This document shows, piece after piece, positions 27,000 through 36,641 of a DNA stretch of 64,000 nt. Made by a program: the position numbers and the translations under genes. The stretch comes from Erwinia piriflorinigrans CFBP 5888. Lineage in GTDB: Bacteria; Pseudomonadota; Gammaproteobacteria; Enterobacterales; Enterobacteriaceae. Each line of letters opens with the position of its first letter. The first letter of the stretch is position 1. The notes below the pieces were generated by a model that saw only the letters and a program-made list of their open reading frames with translations, had not been told where the DNA came from and did no database searches. The DNA lies in NCBI RefSeq assembly GCF_001050515.1, contig NZ_CAHS01000021.1, positions 248,001 to 312,000 of the forward strand. The letters are read 5' to 3'.

Positions 27000-27779
27000 T
27001 TAATAGTAGTTACCGTGGCGGTAATCCCAGGTAGTGAAAATGTCGGACATGATTGACATAATTTTATCTACGTCCAATCCTTTACGGATCAGCACCGGGC
27101 AAGGAGAGATGTTACGTTCGCCCTTCTGCTCGGGAACCAGCTTACCGTTTTCATCGACCATCGCCACCATCACGCCCTGCTCGTAACGGGTCTTTTCCGA
27201 TTCGTTCGGCTGGATAGATTTCACATAGTCATTCGCGGCGATGATCAGGTCAGCATGCTGCTCAATGCGCTCGCCGATGCCTTCTACCAGGCCACGGTTG
27301 CCTTTGCCTGACGGGTTAGCCGAGCTGGCGAAGGAGAATTTGCCGTGATTTTCCCACAGCTCTTTCGCCAGATTTTCTCCCGGCACGCCGAACTTGATCA
27401 CAAAGCAGCTGGTCTGGCGGCGGTCCATCATCAGCTCTTTCGAGCCGTCATCAGGAATACGCGCTACGGCTTCTTCTTTCCACGGCAGGATGCAGCCCAA
27501 CAGTACGTCTTTATCCCAGTGCTGCTGATACAGCGCTTCGATTTCCGGGTTCAGCTGCGCCAGCTCTTTCAGCTGCTCCAGAGAACCACACAGCACCACG
27601 CCCGGCTTGTTACGGTTGCGTTGCTTGGCATCAAATTTGCGCTCCAGACCTTTGGCGTCGGAAGTCATGATGATATAGCCCACTTTCGTTGGGCAGACGA
27701 TCATGCCGCCGTTTGCTGACAGGATCTCAACCGCTTCCGGCTGTAAGCCACCATTCCAGTTAACTACTTTATCGCTCAT
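27000..27779 (-). CDS. YrdC/Sua5-domain protein
   Basis: This 259-residue protein is of the YrdC/YciO/Sua5 fold. It shows EAVEILSANGGMIVCPTKVGYIIMTSDAKGLERKFDAKQRNRNKPGVVL, the nucleotide/threonine site region of L-threonylcarbamoyladenylate synthases, and FSFASSANPSGKGNRG, the conserved SSAN-like loop. The ~60 residues at the C-terminus are extra compared with E. coli YrdC (190). The role could be threonylcarbamoyl-AMP synthesis or a related carbamoylation; as a paralogue of the housekeeping YrdC it may act on another substrate. AGGA precedes the ATG. It stands alone. Confidence 0.75.
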   Translation of the reverse strand: MSDKVVNWNGGLQPEAVEILSANGGMIVCPTKVGYIIMTSDAKGLERKFDAKQRNRNKPGVVLCGSLEQLKELAQLNPEIEALYQQHWDKDVLLGCILPWKEEAVARIPDDGSKELMMDRRQTSCFVIKFGVPGENLAKELWENHGKFSFASSANPSGKGNRGLVEGIGERIEQHADLIIAANDYVKSIQPNESEKTRYEQGVMVAMVDENGKLVPEQKGERNISPCPVLIRKGLDVDKIMSIMSDIFTTWDYRHGNYY

Positions 27780-27912
27780 CGTCCTATCCTTCGCATTCGG
27801 TTCAATTTATGTGGGCTATCACCCGTTGAAACCATCCTGCCACAGCCAGTTTTTATCGCAACAATAAACGCAATATCACCACGATTGTTTCCATCAGGAA
27901 ACAGCCGTTGCG

Positions 27913-28983
27913 CTATGCGTCAGGTATTAACCTCTCGGCTTTCAGCCGGTCAAACAGCGCAAAGAAAGCATCGCGGGTGGCCTGGTAGCCGGTGAAGCCC
28001 GCCTTGCGGCTTTTGCTGATATCGGTAAACACTTCCATTGGCCGTCCAAGATCGGCGTCGGTGTGCCACCAGGAGGCCAGTTTCATTACGTCGGCCTGCT
28101 GCAAATCAAAACGCTGAGCGATAGCCTGCCACTGCTGCGGCGCGGCATCCATCCGCCCTTCCAGCGGCTGCATCGCGCCCGGGAAAGGCTGCGCTTCGAT
28201 GCCGAAGTAGCGGGCAATCTCGCCCCACATCCATTTCCAGCGAAATACATCGCCGTTGACCACGTTGTAGTCCTGATTCTGTGCCGAGGGCGTGGTGGCT
28301 GCCCATATCAGCTGATCGGCCAGCAGGTGCGCATCGGTCATGTCAGTCACCCCTTCCCACTGCGCCTGGGAGCCGGGGAAAATAAACGGCTGCCCGCTCT
28401 GCTGACACAGGCTGGCATACACCGCCAGCGTCTGCCCCATATTCATCGCGTTACCGACGGCAAAACCGATCACCGTATGTGGACGATGCACGCTCCAGCT
28501 AAAACCGTACTTATCGGCGGCGGCGAACACTTCATCTTCCTGGGCATAATAGAAGTTTTCCACCGGCTGACGGCCCTGTTCTTCGCGAAACGGCGTGACC
28601 GGAACCGCTCCTTTGCCATACGCATCAAACGGGCCGAGATAGTGTTTCAGCCCGGTGATCAGTGCCACATGGCCACCTTTTAACCTTGTGCCGAGCGCAT
28701 CGAGCACGTTGCGAACCATCGATCCGTTAACACGGATATTCTCTTTCTCATTTTCCTGACGTGCCCAGGCGCTGAAAAAGACCTTATCGACGGTTATCCC
28801 CTGTAAGGCGCTTTTTACCGACGTTTCATCGGTCAGATCGGCAGCCAGCGAGGTGACGCCACTGATAACCGGCGTGCGCCCGCGCGACAAACCATAAACC
28901 TGCCAGCCCTGCGCCAGCAGGCGTTCGGCCAGCGCGCTGCCGGTCACGCCACTGACGCCGACAATCAAAGCTCGTTGCTGCAT
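27913..28983 (-). CDS. PRISE-type SDR reductase (progesterone 5-beta-reductase/iridoid synthase-like)
   Basis: This 356-residue atypical SDR starts with a dinucleotide site ALIVGVSGVTGSALAERLL and has the family landmarks DKVFFSAWARQENEKENI, LITGLKHYLGPFDAY, FYYAQEDEVF (YxxxxE/D-like active-site tyrosine) and SVHRPHTVIGFAVGNAMN. PRISE enzymes reduce the C=C bond of enones with NADPH. The bacterial substrate is unknown. A LysR gene lies divergently 96 bases away. AGGAGA precedes the ATG. It may be another enone-detoxifying enzyme in this window, next to the OYE at 16 kb, which is inference. Confidence 0.82.
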   Translation of the reverse strand: MQQRALIVGVSGVTGSALAERLLAQGWQVYGLSRGRTPVISGVTSLAADLTDETSVKSALQGITVDKVFFSAWARQENEKENIRVNGSMVRNVLDALGTRLKGGHVALITGLKHYLGPFDAYGKGAVPVTPFREEQGRQPVENFYYAQEDEVFAAADKYGFSWSVHRPHTVIGFAVGNAMNMGQTLAVYASLCQQSGQPFIFPGSQAQWEGVTDMTDAHLLADQLIWAATTPSAQNQDYNVVNGDVFRWKWMWGEIARYFGIEAQPFPGAMQPLEGRMDAAPQQWQAIAQRFDLQQADVMKLASWWHTDADLGRPMEVFTDISKSRKAGFTGYQATRDAFFALFDRLKAERLIPDA

Positions 28984-29079
28984 GATGATTCTCCTTTTCG
29001 GTTGATAACATCAGCTTAATAGAGAATTAAATTCTCATCTCAGGTATAAATTCACAGTATTAGTGAACAGGAGGAATGA

Positions 29080-29988
29080 ATGCCGACCTCGGAAGATCGT
29101 CTCAAGGGGATCACACCCTTCGTCGCCAGCGTGGAGAGCGGCAGCTTCACCGCCGCCGCCGGACGTCTACATCTCACCAGCTCGGCGGTCAGTAAAAGCA
29201 TCGCCCGGCTGGAGGCACGCCTCGGTTCGCGTCTGTTTGAGCGCACCACACGCAGCCTGGTGCTGACCGATGCCGGACAGGCATTTTATGAGACCTGCGC
29301 CCGCGTGCTAAGCGAACTGGCAGAAGCAGAATCGGTGCTGGCCGCACAGCGCAGCCTTCCGGTTGGGCGTCTGCGCGTCGCCGTGCCACATACCTTTGGC
29401 CGCCTGCACGTCATGCCGCTGCTTAACGACTTCTGCCGACAGCACCCGGAGATGCAGCTGAATCTGTCATTCTCCGACCGTTTTGTTGACCTGTTTGAAG
29501 AAGGCGTGGATATAGCGGTGCGTATCGGCGGCCCAGGCAACTATCCGCCCTCTCTTGGCGTGCGTTATCTCGGCAGCGAGCGGCTGATCTTCTGCGCTGC
29601 GCCGGACTATCTGGCGCAGCACGGCACGCCACAATCGCTGACGCAGCTGGAACAGCACCAGGCGATTGTTTACGACCGTATCGATGGCAGTACCAGCCCG
29701 TGGCATGTGGCCTCACCGGATGGCCGTATTACCACGCGTACCGTGGCGCACCGCATGGCGCTGGCGGATGGAGAAGCCCAACGATCGGCTGTCGTGGCGG
29801 GACTGGGAGTGGCGCAGATGGCAACCTGGCTGATGAAGGAACAGCTGGCGCGGGGTGAGCTGGTGCCGCTTTTACCGCAGCTGAGCGTGCCGGGGTCGCC
29901 GCTGTATGTGGTGTGGCCAAGGCGTAAACAGCTGATGCCGAAAGTGGATGCGCTGCTGAATACGCTGGCTAAGCTGAAGGTTGAATAA
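29080..29988 (+). CDS. LysR-family regulator, divergent from the PRISE reductase
   Basis: This 302-residue LysR-type regulator has the winged helix at residues 8-67 (ITPFVASVESGSFTAAAGRLHLTSSAVSKSIARLEARLGSRLFERTTR). The effector domain contains RLRVAVPHTFGRLHVMPLLNDF and EEGVDIAVRIGGPGNYPPSLGVR. AGGAGG is six bases before the ATG. The divergent layout suggests control of the PRISE-type reductase. A terminator follows. Confidence 0.9.
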   Translation: MPTSEDRLKGITPFVASVESGSFTAAAGRLHLTSSAVSKSIARLEARLGSRLFERTTRSLVLTDAGQAFYETCARVLSELAEAESVLAAQRSLPVGRLRVAVPHTFGRLHVMPLLNDFCRQHPEMQLNLSFSDRFVDLFEEGVDIAVRIGGPGNYPPSLGVRYLGSERLIFCAAPDYLAQHGTPQSLTQLEQHQAIVYDRIDGSTSPWHVASPDGRITTRTVAHRMALADGEAQRSAVVAGLGVAQMATWLMKEQLARGELVPLLPQLSVPGSPLYVVWPRRKQLMPKVDALLNTLAKLKVE

Positions 29989-30015
29989 CCCGATCGGGGC
30001 GGCGGCAACAAACAA

Positions 30016-30044
30016 AAAAGGGCGACCATAACGATCGCCCTTTT
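30016..30044. terminator. Bidirectional terminator between lysR and the cytochrome gene
   Basis: AAAAGGGCGA (30016-30025) and TCGCCCTTTT (30035-30044) form a perfect 10-bp stem with a 9-base loop. It lies between convergent genes. Confidence 0.85.
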
Positions 30045-30067
30045 GCACATCAAGCCGCGCTTTCGCT

Positions 30068-31384
30068 TTAAGGCGTTAACTTCTCGACATCTACATTGCC
30101 CTGGTGATTGACCACCGCTTCGTCTTTACGCACCTTTGCCACATCGCTGGCCGAAACCGTGGAGGCCGCGCTGTTACCCCAGCTGGTGCGGATAAAGTTC
30201 ACCACGTCGGCGACCTGCTGGTCGTTCAGTCGCCAGCCAAAGGCCGGCATGGTGATGGTCGTTGGCGCACCCTTCATACCCGGCAGCTGAGCGCCGCTTA
30301 ATACGATATGAATCAGCGAGGTCGGATCGGATGCCAGTACGACTGAATTGCCGCGCAGCTCCGGGAAGAAGCGCTTGTAGCCGCTGCCATCCGTTTTATG
30401 ACAGGCGGCACAGCTGTCGACATAAACCGACGCCCCGGTTTGACTGTCATCGCCTTTCCACAGCGCTTTCGCCACCGTATCATCCGGCGTGAAACCCACC
30501 TGATTCGGATCTTTCGCCCCGAGTGACTTCAGGTAACGGGCGATGGCGGTGGCATCTTCCGGCGTCAGATGTTGCAGGCTGTGTTGTACCACATCAGTCA
30601 TCCCACCAAACACGGCGGTGTGATCGTTACGCCCCGTCCGCAGGAACTGTACCAGCTGGTCTTCACTCCAGCGACCAAGCCCATCGCCACTGTCACCGCG
30701 CAAATTACTGGCGGTCCAGCCGTCAATCGGTGCACTGCTGCCTGACAGATAATCGCTGCCTTCGCCGTCATTCAGCGCTTTTTCCTGCATGGTGATACTG
30801 CGCGGCGTGTGGCAAGCCCCGCAGTGCCCCAGCCCTTCAACCAGGTATTGACCGCGTGCCAGCACGGCATCCTGGCCTTTTATCGGCTGGAAGGCTTTCA
30901 CGTCCGGTGCAAAAATGCCACGCCAGATAGCCAGCGGCCAGCGCATGGAGAGCGGCCAGGGGATATCGCTCTCCTGATTGGCCTGTGCCACCGGCGACAC
31001 GCCATGCATAAAGTAAGCGTACAGCGCCTGCATATCCTCATCGCTCACCACGGCATAAGAGGGATACGGCATGGCCGGATAGAGCGTATCGCCATTCTTC
31101 GCCACGCCGTGACGCACCGCTTTCTGGAAGTCGTCGTAGCTGTAGTCACCAATACCGTTTTGCTTATCCGGCGTGATATTGGTGGAGTAGATGGTGCCGA
31201 TTGGCGTCACCATCGGCAACCCGCCAGCGAACTCGGCTCCCCCGGCTTTGGTATGGCAGGCAACGCAGTCTCCGGCGCGCGCCAGATACTCACCGCGTTT
31301 GATCTGCTCAACTGCGGCATCGTCTGCGGCAGCATTGAACGCCATCATGCCCAGCAACAGGGCAGAGAGTGTGATCTTTTTCAT
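30068..31384 (-). CDS. Gluconate 2-dehydrogenase cytochrome c subunit
   Basis: This 438-residue periplasmic, probably membrane-attached tri-haem cytochrome c has a signal peptide (MKKITLSALLLGMMAFNAAA). Three CXXCH haem sites are visible: CVACH near residue 40, CGACH near residue 193 and CAACH near residue 331. It passes electrons from the flavoprotein subunit to ubiquinone. It is the last gene of a three-gene operon with the GMC flavoprotein and subunit 3, the order of membrane-bound gluconate and related sugar-acid dehydrogenases. AGGA precedes the ATG, 10 bases after the previous stop. Sorbitol or 2-ketogluconate dehydrogenases share the same architecture. Confidence 0.9.
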   Translation of the reverse strand: MKKITLSALLLGMMAFNAAADDAAVEQIKRGEYLARAGDCVACHTKAGGAEFAGGLPMVTPIGTIYSTNITPDKQNGIGDYSYDDFQKAVRHGVAKNGDTLYPAMPYPSYAVVSDEDMQALYAYFMHGVSPVAQANQESDIPWPLSMRWPLAIWRGIFAPDVKAFQPIKGQDAVLARGQYLVEGLGHCGACHTPRSITMQEKALNDGEGSDYLSGSSAPIDGWTASNLRGDSGDGLGRWSEDQLVQFLRTGRNDHTAVFGGMTDVVQHSLQHLTPEDATAIARYLKSLGAKDPNQVGFTPDDTVAKALWKGDDSQTGASVYVDSCAACHKTDGSGYKRFFPELRGNSVVLASDPTSLIHIVLSGAQLPGMKGAPTTITMPAFGWRLNDQQVADVVNFIRTSWGNSAASTVSASDVAKVRKDEAVVNHQGNVDVEKLTP

Positions 31385-31394
31385 CTGCTTATCC

Positions 31395-33179
31395 TTATGC
31401 CTGCACCAATGGGCCGGGGTTTTTCAAATACTGCTCACGAATCGCCTTCGCCGACCAGTAGGTTAGCGCAGCGACCAAGCCGGTCGGGTTGTAGCCGAGC
31501 CCCTGTGGGAAGGCCGAAGCGCCGGGCACAAACACGTTCGGGACATCCCAGCTTTGTAAATAGCGGTTGATCGCGCTGGTTTTCGGATCTTCACCCATGA
31601 TCGCGCCACCGTTCATATGCGTGGTTTGATAGACGGTGGTATCGAAGTGGGTGCCCGGCATTTTCGGTGAACCGCTAATCATCTTGGGATTCATCGCTTC
31701 GGCGATTTTATGCATGCGGTCGTGCATAAACTGCGACATTTTAATGTCGTTATCCTGCCAGTCGAACGTCATGCGCAACAGCGGCTGCCCGTGGATATCC
31801 TTGTAATTCGGATCGAGGTCGAGGTAGTTATTGCGGTACGACTGATGCGCGCCGTGGGCATCCATCGACACATGGTGCGTGTAGTGATCCGCCACTGCCG
31901 CTTTCCATTTGCTGCCCCAGTTTGGCGTTCCCGGCGGGGTCGGCAGACCGGAGATCGGCTTCACACCGGCCTGATTGACCCACATCGGTGAGCCACCCAC
32001 GAAGCCATATTTGGCATGGTCGAAGTTATCGGCGTTAAAGTCATCAACCCCGACCCCGGCACCGCCGGCTCCAATAAAGTTATTGGTGAAGACGTCTTTA
32101 TCGAAGAATGCCTTGATGGTGGAGATGTTCTGGTAGGCAAAGTTACGCCCTACGGTGCCTTCATTGGTCACCGGATCGTAAGGTTTGCCGATGCCGGACA
32201 GCAGCATCAGATGCACATTGTGGAACTGGAAGGCTGAGAGGATCACCAGATCCGCAGGCTGTTGGTTTTCACGCCCCAATGCATCAACATAGGTCACGCC
32301 GGTGGCGCGTTTCTTGTCATCGGTGAGATTGACGCGTAACACATAAGCATCATTGCGCAGTTCAAACTTCGGCTCCTGACGTAGCGCGGGCAGAACATTG
32401 ACGTTCGGCGAGGCTTTGGAATACATGTAGCAGGCATAGCCGCTGCAATATCCGCAGAAGTTACACGGCCCCATCTGCGCGCCGTAGGTGTTGGTATACG
32501 GGCCGGAGGTATTGGCAGAGGGCAAATCGTAAGGATGATAACCGATACTCTCTGCCGCCTGAGCGAACAGCTGCGCCGAGTAGGTGCGTTTTTGCGCCGG
32601 GAGCGGGAAATCGCCGGAACGATCGGCGGCAAACGGATTGCCTTTGCCGCCTTGGCCGACCACCTTACCCTTAATGCTCCACGCCGATCCGGAAGTGCCG
32701 AACACTCTCTCCGCCTGGTCGAAGAACGGCTCCAGCTCGGCGTAGCTGACGCCGAAATCCTGGATTGTCATGCCCTGTGGGATAAAGTTTTTACCGTAAC
32801 GCTCTTCATAGTGGCTGCGCATACGCAGCTCGATCGGATCGACACGGAAATGAACGCCGGACCAGTGCAGACCGGCCCCTCCGGTGCCCGTGCCCGGCAG
32901 AAATGCCGCCAGCTGGCGATATGGCTGTGCGGTCTGCGCCGCGTTATGACGAATGGTCACGGTGCTTTTCGACAGATCCTGGAACAGTTTTTTACGGACG
33001 TTGTAGGTCAGTTCATCAATGACCTGCGGATAAGCACCGTCAGGATAAGTATCCCGATGCGGGCCGCGCTCCAGCGCCACCACATTCAGGCCCGCCTCGG
33101 TCAGCTCTTTCGCCATAATTGCCCCGGCCCAGCCGAAGCCCACAATCACTGCATCTACTTTTTTTTGTACGTTTGCCAT
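31395..33179 (-). CDS. Gluconate 2-dehydrogenase GMC flavoprotein subunit
   Basis: This 594-residue GMC oxidoreductase has the FAD site VDAVIVGFGWAGAIMAKELTEAGLNVVALERG near its start, GTGTGGAGLHWSG after about residue 95, and a C-terminal HMNGGAIMGEDPKTSAIN / GYNPTGLVAALTYWSAKAI. It oxidises gluconate to 2-ketogluconate (or a closely related sugar acid) at the periplasmic face. It has no Tat signal of its own, so it is expected to be exported with the Tat-signalled subunit 3. A cysteine cluster CNFCGYCSGYACYMYSK (about residues 237-253) is conserved in these dehydrogenases and may bind a 3Fe-4S cluster. It starts two bases after the preceding stop. Confidence 0.9.
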   Translation of the reverse strand: MANVQKKVDAVIVGFGWAGAIMAKELTEAGLNVVALERGPHRDTYPDGAYPQVIDELTYNVRKKLFQDLSKSTVTIRHNAAQTAQPYRQLAAFLPGTGTGGAGLHWSGVHFRVDPIELRMRSHYEERYGKNFIPQGMTIQDFGVSYAELEPFFDQAERVFGTSGSAWSIKGKVVGQGGKGNPFAADRSGDFPLPAQKRTYSAQLFAQAAESIGYHPYDLPSANTSGPYTNTYGAQMGPCNFCGYCSGYACYMYSKASPNVNVLPALRQEPKFELRNDAYVLRVNLTDDKKRATGVTYVDALGRENQQPADLVILSAFQFHNVHLMLLSGIGKPYDPVTNEGTVGRNFAYQNISTIKAFFDKDVFTNNFIGAGGAGVGVDDFNADNFDHAKYGFVGGSPMWVNQAGVKPISGLPTPPGTPNWGSKWKAAVADHYTHHVSMDAHGAHQSYRNNYLDLDPNYKDIHGQPLLRMTFDWQDNDIKMSQFMHDRMHKIAEAMNPKMISGSPKMPGTHFDTTVYQTTHMNGGAIMGEDPKTSAINRYLQSWDVPNVFVPGASAFPQGLGYNPTGLVAALTYWSAKAIREQYLKNPGPLVQA

Positions 33180-33181
33180 GC

Positions 33182-33919
33182 TTAATCCCTTTCCCCACGA
33201 ATTGATACCGGCGGCAGCGTGTACCGCTCGCCGCGTTCTACCCAGTCCATAAAGTCGGCGCGCGCACCGGGGAAGTTAATAAGCTTCCAGCCGACCAGCC
33301 CCTGGTTACCACCATGTATGGGATCGCTGAAAAAGCCTTCACGGGTATTTTGCAACAGGAAGGTAAAAAAGGTTTTAGCCGGTAGCTGGCGCAGCTCAAC
33401 GCTGCCTGCTTCCAGCCCCTGCAACAGCGCATCCTGCTGTTCGCCGCTCAGCTGCGCAAATACCTTGCCATGCTGTTGTTTTGCCAGCGCATCGGCATCG
33501 GCCAGACCAAGACGATAGATATCACGAGGTGCTAACGGGAGCTGGTAACCGAGCGCCTTATCGGCATCTGGATGAAAAGGGCCTTGCATATACCAGTTAG
33601 CCCCGGTGGCGTAGGGCGTGTTCATCTGGCGATCGATATACTCCGGCACACCCGCTTCCAGTGCGCCGGGGCCACGCTCGTCGGCGGGAATAAGTCGCGC
33701 GACGGCTGCCTGAATAAATGCGAACTCTTCCGGGGTAAACCAGGTCGGCTGGTATTCACGCGCAGGCTTTGGGCCTGTTGCAGCGGCCTCTTTCGCCACG
33801 GCAGGTGCTACCGCAGCCAGACTTCCCAATCCTGCAGAACCTATTGCCATTGCAGGTGCCAGGGTGATGGTTTTCAGCAGAAAGTCCCTGCGAGTACTTC
33901 CAGTTTTTTGCTCTGACAT
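33182..33919 (-). CDS. Gluconate 2-dehydrogenase subunit 3 (Tat-exported)
   Basis: This 245-residue small subunit has a twin-arginine signal, [20 protein letters not shown], that probably carries the flavoprotein across the membrane by hitch-hiking. The mature part shows [38 protein letters not shown] and YTLPP near the end, typical of gluconate 2-dehydrogenase subunit 3 (DUF1348-like family). AAGG precedes the ATG. It is the first gene of the operon. Confidence 0.88.
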   Translation of the reverse strand: MSEQKTGSTRRDFLLKTITLAPAMAIGSAGLGSLAAVAPAVAKEAAATGPKPAREYQPTWFTPEEFAFIQAAVARLIPADERGPGALEAGVPEYIDRQMNTPYATGANWYMQGPFHPDADKALGYQLPLAPRDIYRLGLADADALAKQQHGKVFAQLSGEQQDALLQGLEAGSVELRQLPAKTFFTFLLQNTREGFFSDPIHGGNQGLVGWKLINFPGARADFMDWVERGERYTLPPVSIRGERD

Positions 33920-34178
33920 GACATTGCCTTCTCACACCAGCAGCGTAGCGCTGGCTAAAATGGGGGGCGGATTATTTTTAGTAATATAAAGTGTAGGGGA
34001 AATATAGTCACTGCCTGAAATATTTACCAAAATCACTGTTACCGGTAACAGGCTGGCGTATTGTAACAGTCACGCGCATAAAGCGAGAGGGGAATGAAAC
34101 AAAATGGCACAAATATTTTAACAATCATGGCTACCGGGCCAATCTCCAGCAATGACCGGCCCGCTATTTCCCGATAAA

Positions 34179-36641
34179 TTAAAACGTCTTGAGGCGATTT
34201 TCCGACGGCTGTGGACGGCCAAAATAATAGCCCTGGAACAACGTACAACCTTCGGCTTTCAGACACTGAAACTGCTCGATGCTCTCCACTCCTTCTGCGG
34301 TGATCTGAATATCCAGGCTACGGCTCATGCCGGTGATTGCCCGTATAATCGCCAGCGCCTCGCGGCTGTCCTGCATGTCATTAATAAACGATTTATCGAT
34401 TTTGATCTTGTCGAAGGGGAAAGAACGCAGATAGCTAAGAGAGGAATAACCCGTACCAAAGTCATCCAACGTGATATGCACGCCCAGCGCCTTGAGCTCT
34501 CGCAGAATATCGATATTTGTCAGGGTACTGTCCAGCAGCACTGATTCGGTAATTTCCACTTCCAGCCGATGCGGAGCAAGCCCTGACTCTTTGAGAGCGC
34601 CTTCTACCACCGCTATCAGCGCACTGTTTTTAAACTGTAACGGCGACAGATTGACCGCCACCATCTGCTCACCAGGCCAGCTTGCGGCTTCGCGGCAGGC
34701 TTCATATAACGCATAGGCTCCCAGACTGTGAATTAATCCGGTCTCTTCGGCTATCGGTATAAAATCTAACGGCATAATCACGCCTTTTTTCGGGTGATGC
34801 CAGCGCATTAACGCCTCGTAACCGATGACTTCACGGTGCTGGTGGTTGGTGATTGGCTGATAATAGAGCTTCAGCTGGCGGTTAGTCATCGCCTCACGCA
34901 GATCGTTCTCGATGATGCGCCGCTTCTGCGCCATATCACCCATCTCTTTGGTGAAATGCTCGAAACGATTACGCCCATTGCGTTTCGCCGCATATAAGGC
35001 CATATCCGCGCAGCGCAGCAAATAGTCCGGCGAACTCATCTCATCTTGTGCGATGGCAATACCGATACTCAGCCCGATAGAAAGGTTGTGTCCCTCAACG
35101 ATAAAGGGTGGACGAATGGTTTCGATCAGACGACGGGCCATCGTTTCAGCCTCGGCATAATGGGACAACGCGGGCAACACGATAGAGAACTCGTCGCCGC
35201 CATTACGTGCCAGCGTATCGCGATCGCGCAGCACGCTGCGCAGACGTACCGCCACTGAACAGAGCAAAACATCGCCGATCTGATGGCCGAGCGCATCGTT
35301 AACGTTTTTAAAGTTATCCAGATCAAGGCCCAATACTGCCGTCAGGCGCTGTGCGTCGCTGTCTTCGCGCAACGCCTGGGTAAGATACTGGTTGAATAGC
35401 ACCCGGTTGGGCAGGCTGGTCAGGTTATCGTGGTGCGCCATATGATGGATACGTGCATCCGCCGCACGCCGATCGGTCACATCATCGGCGATCAGCAAGA
35501 CATAGCTTTGGCGTGCGTCTTTACCGCGTACTATAGACGCACTACAGCTAATTATCCGCTCGCCGCCGGAGGTTTTCAGCTGCCGTTCATTACGCTGAAT
35601 GCCGCCTTTTCGCTGTGCCGCATCGGAAAGCTGCATGAAGTACGCGCTCATCGCGGCGGTCATACAGTCCAGCGATCTTTTACCAATAAATTCATGCTGT
35701 TTGCCCCCCAGCAACCGTTCAGCCTGGCTATTAATCAAAAGGATCTCGCCCGAGACGGCATCTTCGACAATCACGCATGAGGGGATATTGGTAACGATAG
35801 AATCGAGAAATTGCGATAGCGATTTCATTTTCTCACTGTTCTGCTCGGCCAAATCTTTAGCCTGGATGATCTGCTGTTCGTACTCGAGCATTTTGGTGCA
35901 GTCGCGGGTGATCTTGGCAAAACCGATGAGCTCTCCATCATCGTTTCGAATAGCATCAATCACCACATGTGCCCAGAAAACGCTGCCGTTTTGACGATAT
36001 CGCCAACCTTTATCTTCGAAGCGACCGGTCAAGGTCGCACGATGCAGATTTTTTTCCGGTAACTTTTGCAGCCTGTCCTGTGCGCTGTAGAAGCAAGAGA
36101 AGTGTTGACCAATAATTTCACCGGCAGAATAGCCTTTCGCCTGACAGGCTCCGGCATTCCAACTCACCACCAGCCCCTGTAAATCAAGCATATAAATGGC
36201 GTAATCATTCACGCCTTCAACCAGCAGGCGGAACATCTGGTCACGCCGCTGCTGTTCACGCTCCACGCGTTTCTGTTCGGTGCAGTCATGGGTCATTTTC
36301 GCGTAGCCCAGCAGCTTGCCGTCATCACCGTATACCGCATCGATGACGACCTGCGCCCAGAAAGCGCTACCATCTTTGCGGTGACGCCAGCCCTCTGTGG
36401 CAAAACGACCGGCCTCACGGGCAGCCTGCAAACCGAGTTGAGGTTGACCCAGTAACTGATCCTGCTGGCTGTAGAAACAGCTAAAATGCCTACCAACGAT
36501 CTCAGCAGGCAGATAGCCTTTAGCGCGCTGCGCGCCACGGCTCCAGCTGGCAACATTCCCGTCCGGCGTCAGCATGTAAACAGCGCAGCTGGCCACATTT
36601 TGTACCGACATCTGATACATGACATCTGAGTCTTCAATCAT
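34179..36641 (-). CDS. PAS-PAS-PAS-GGDEF-EAL cyclic-di-GMP signalling protein
   Basis: This 820-residue cytoplasmic protein has no membrane segment. Two very similar PAS domains lie at about residues 10-125 and 135-250 (both with HFSCFYS..D and WR.R..GS.FWA.VVIDA), and a third, different PAS at about residues 280-390. The GGDEF domain has an intact GGDEF at residues 481-485, preceded at five residues by RDRD, the product-inhibition I-site RxxD (residues 472-475). The EAL domain has an intact EAL at residues 609-611 and DDFGTGYSSLSYL. Both catalytic motifs look intact, so it could make and degrade cyclic-di-GMP. It resembles E. coli PdeR/DosP-type sensors. The PAS ligand is unknown. Confidence 0.92.
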   Translation of the reverse strand: MIEDSDVMYQMSVQNVASCAVYMLTPDGNVASWSRGAQRAKGYLPAEIVGRHFSCFYSQQDQLLGQPQLGLQAAREAGRFATEGWRHRKDGSAFWAQVVIDAVYGDDGKLLGYAKMTHDCTEQKRVEREQQRRDQMFRLLVEGVNDYAIYMLDLQGLVVSWNAGACQAKGYSAGEIIGQHFSCFYSAQDRLQKLPEKNLHRATLTGRFEDKGWRYRQNGSVFWAHVVIDAIRNDDGELIGFAKITRDCTKMLEYEQQIIQAKDLAEQNSEKMKSLSQFLDSIVTNIPSCVIVEDAVSGEILLINSQAERLLGGKQHEFIGKRSLDCMTAAMSAYFMQLSDAAQRKGGIQRNERQLKTSGGERIISCSASIVRGKDARQSYVLLIADDVTDRRAADARIHHMAHHDNLTSLPNRVLFNQYLTQALREDSDAQRLTAVLGLDLDNFKNVNDALGHQIGDVLLCSVAVRLRSVLRDRDTLARNGGDEFSIVLPALSHYAEAETMARRLIETIRPPFIVEGHNLSIGLSIGIAIAQDEMSSPDYLLRCADMALYAAKRNGRNRFEHFTKEMGDMAQKRRIIENDLREAMTNRQLKLYYQPITNHQHREVIGYEALMRWHHPKKGVIMPLDFIPIAEETGLIHSLGAYALYEACREAASWPGEQMVAVNLSPLQFKNSALIAVVEGALKESGLAPHRLEVEITESVLLDSTLTNIDILRELKALGVHITLDDFGTGYSSLSYLRSFPFDKIKIDKSFINDMQDSREALAIIRAITGMSRSLDIQITAEGVESIEQFQCLKAEGCTLFQGYYFGRPQPSENRLKTF

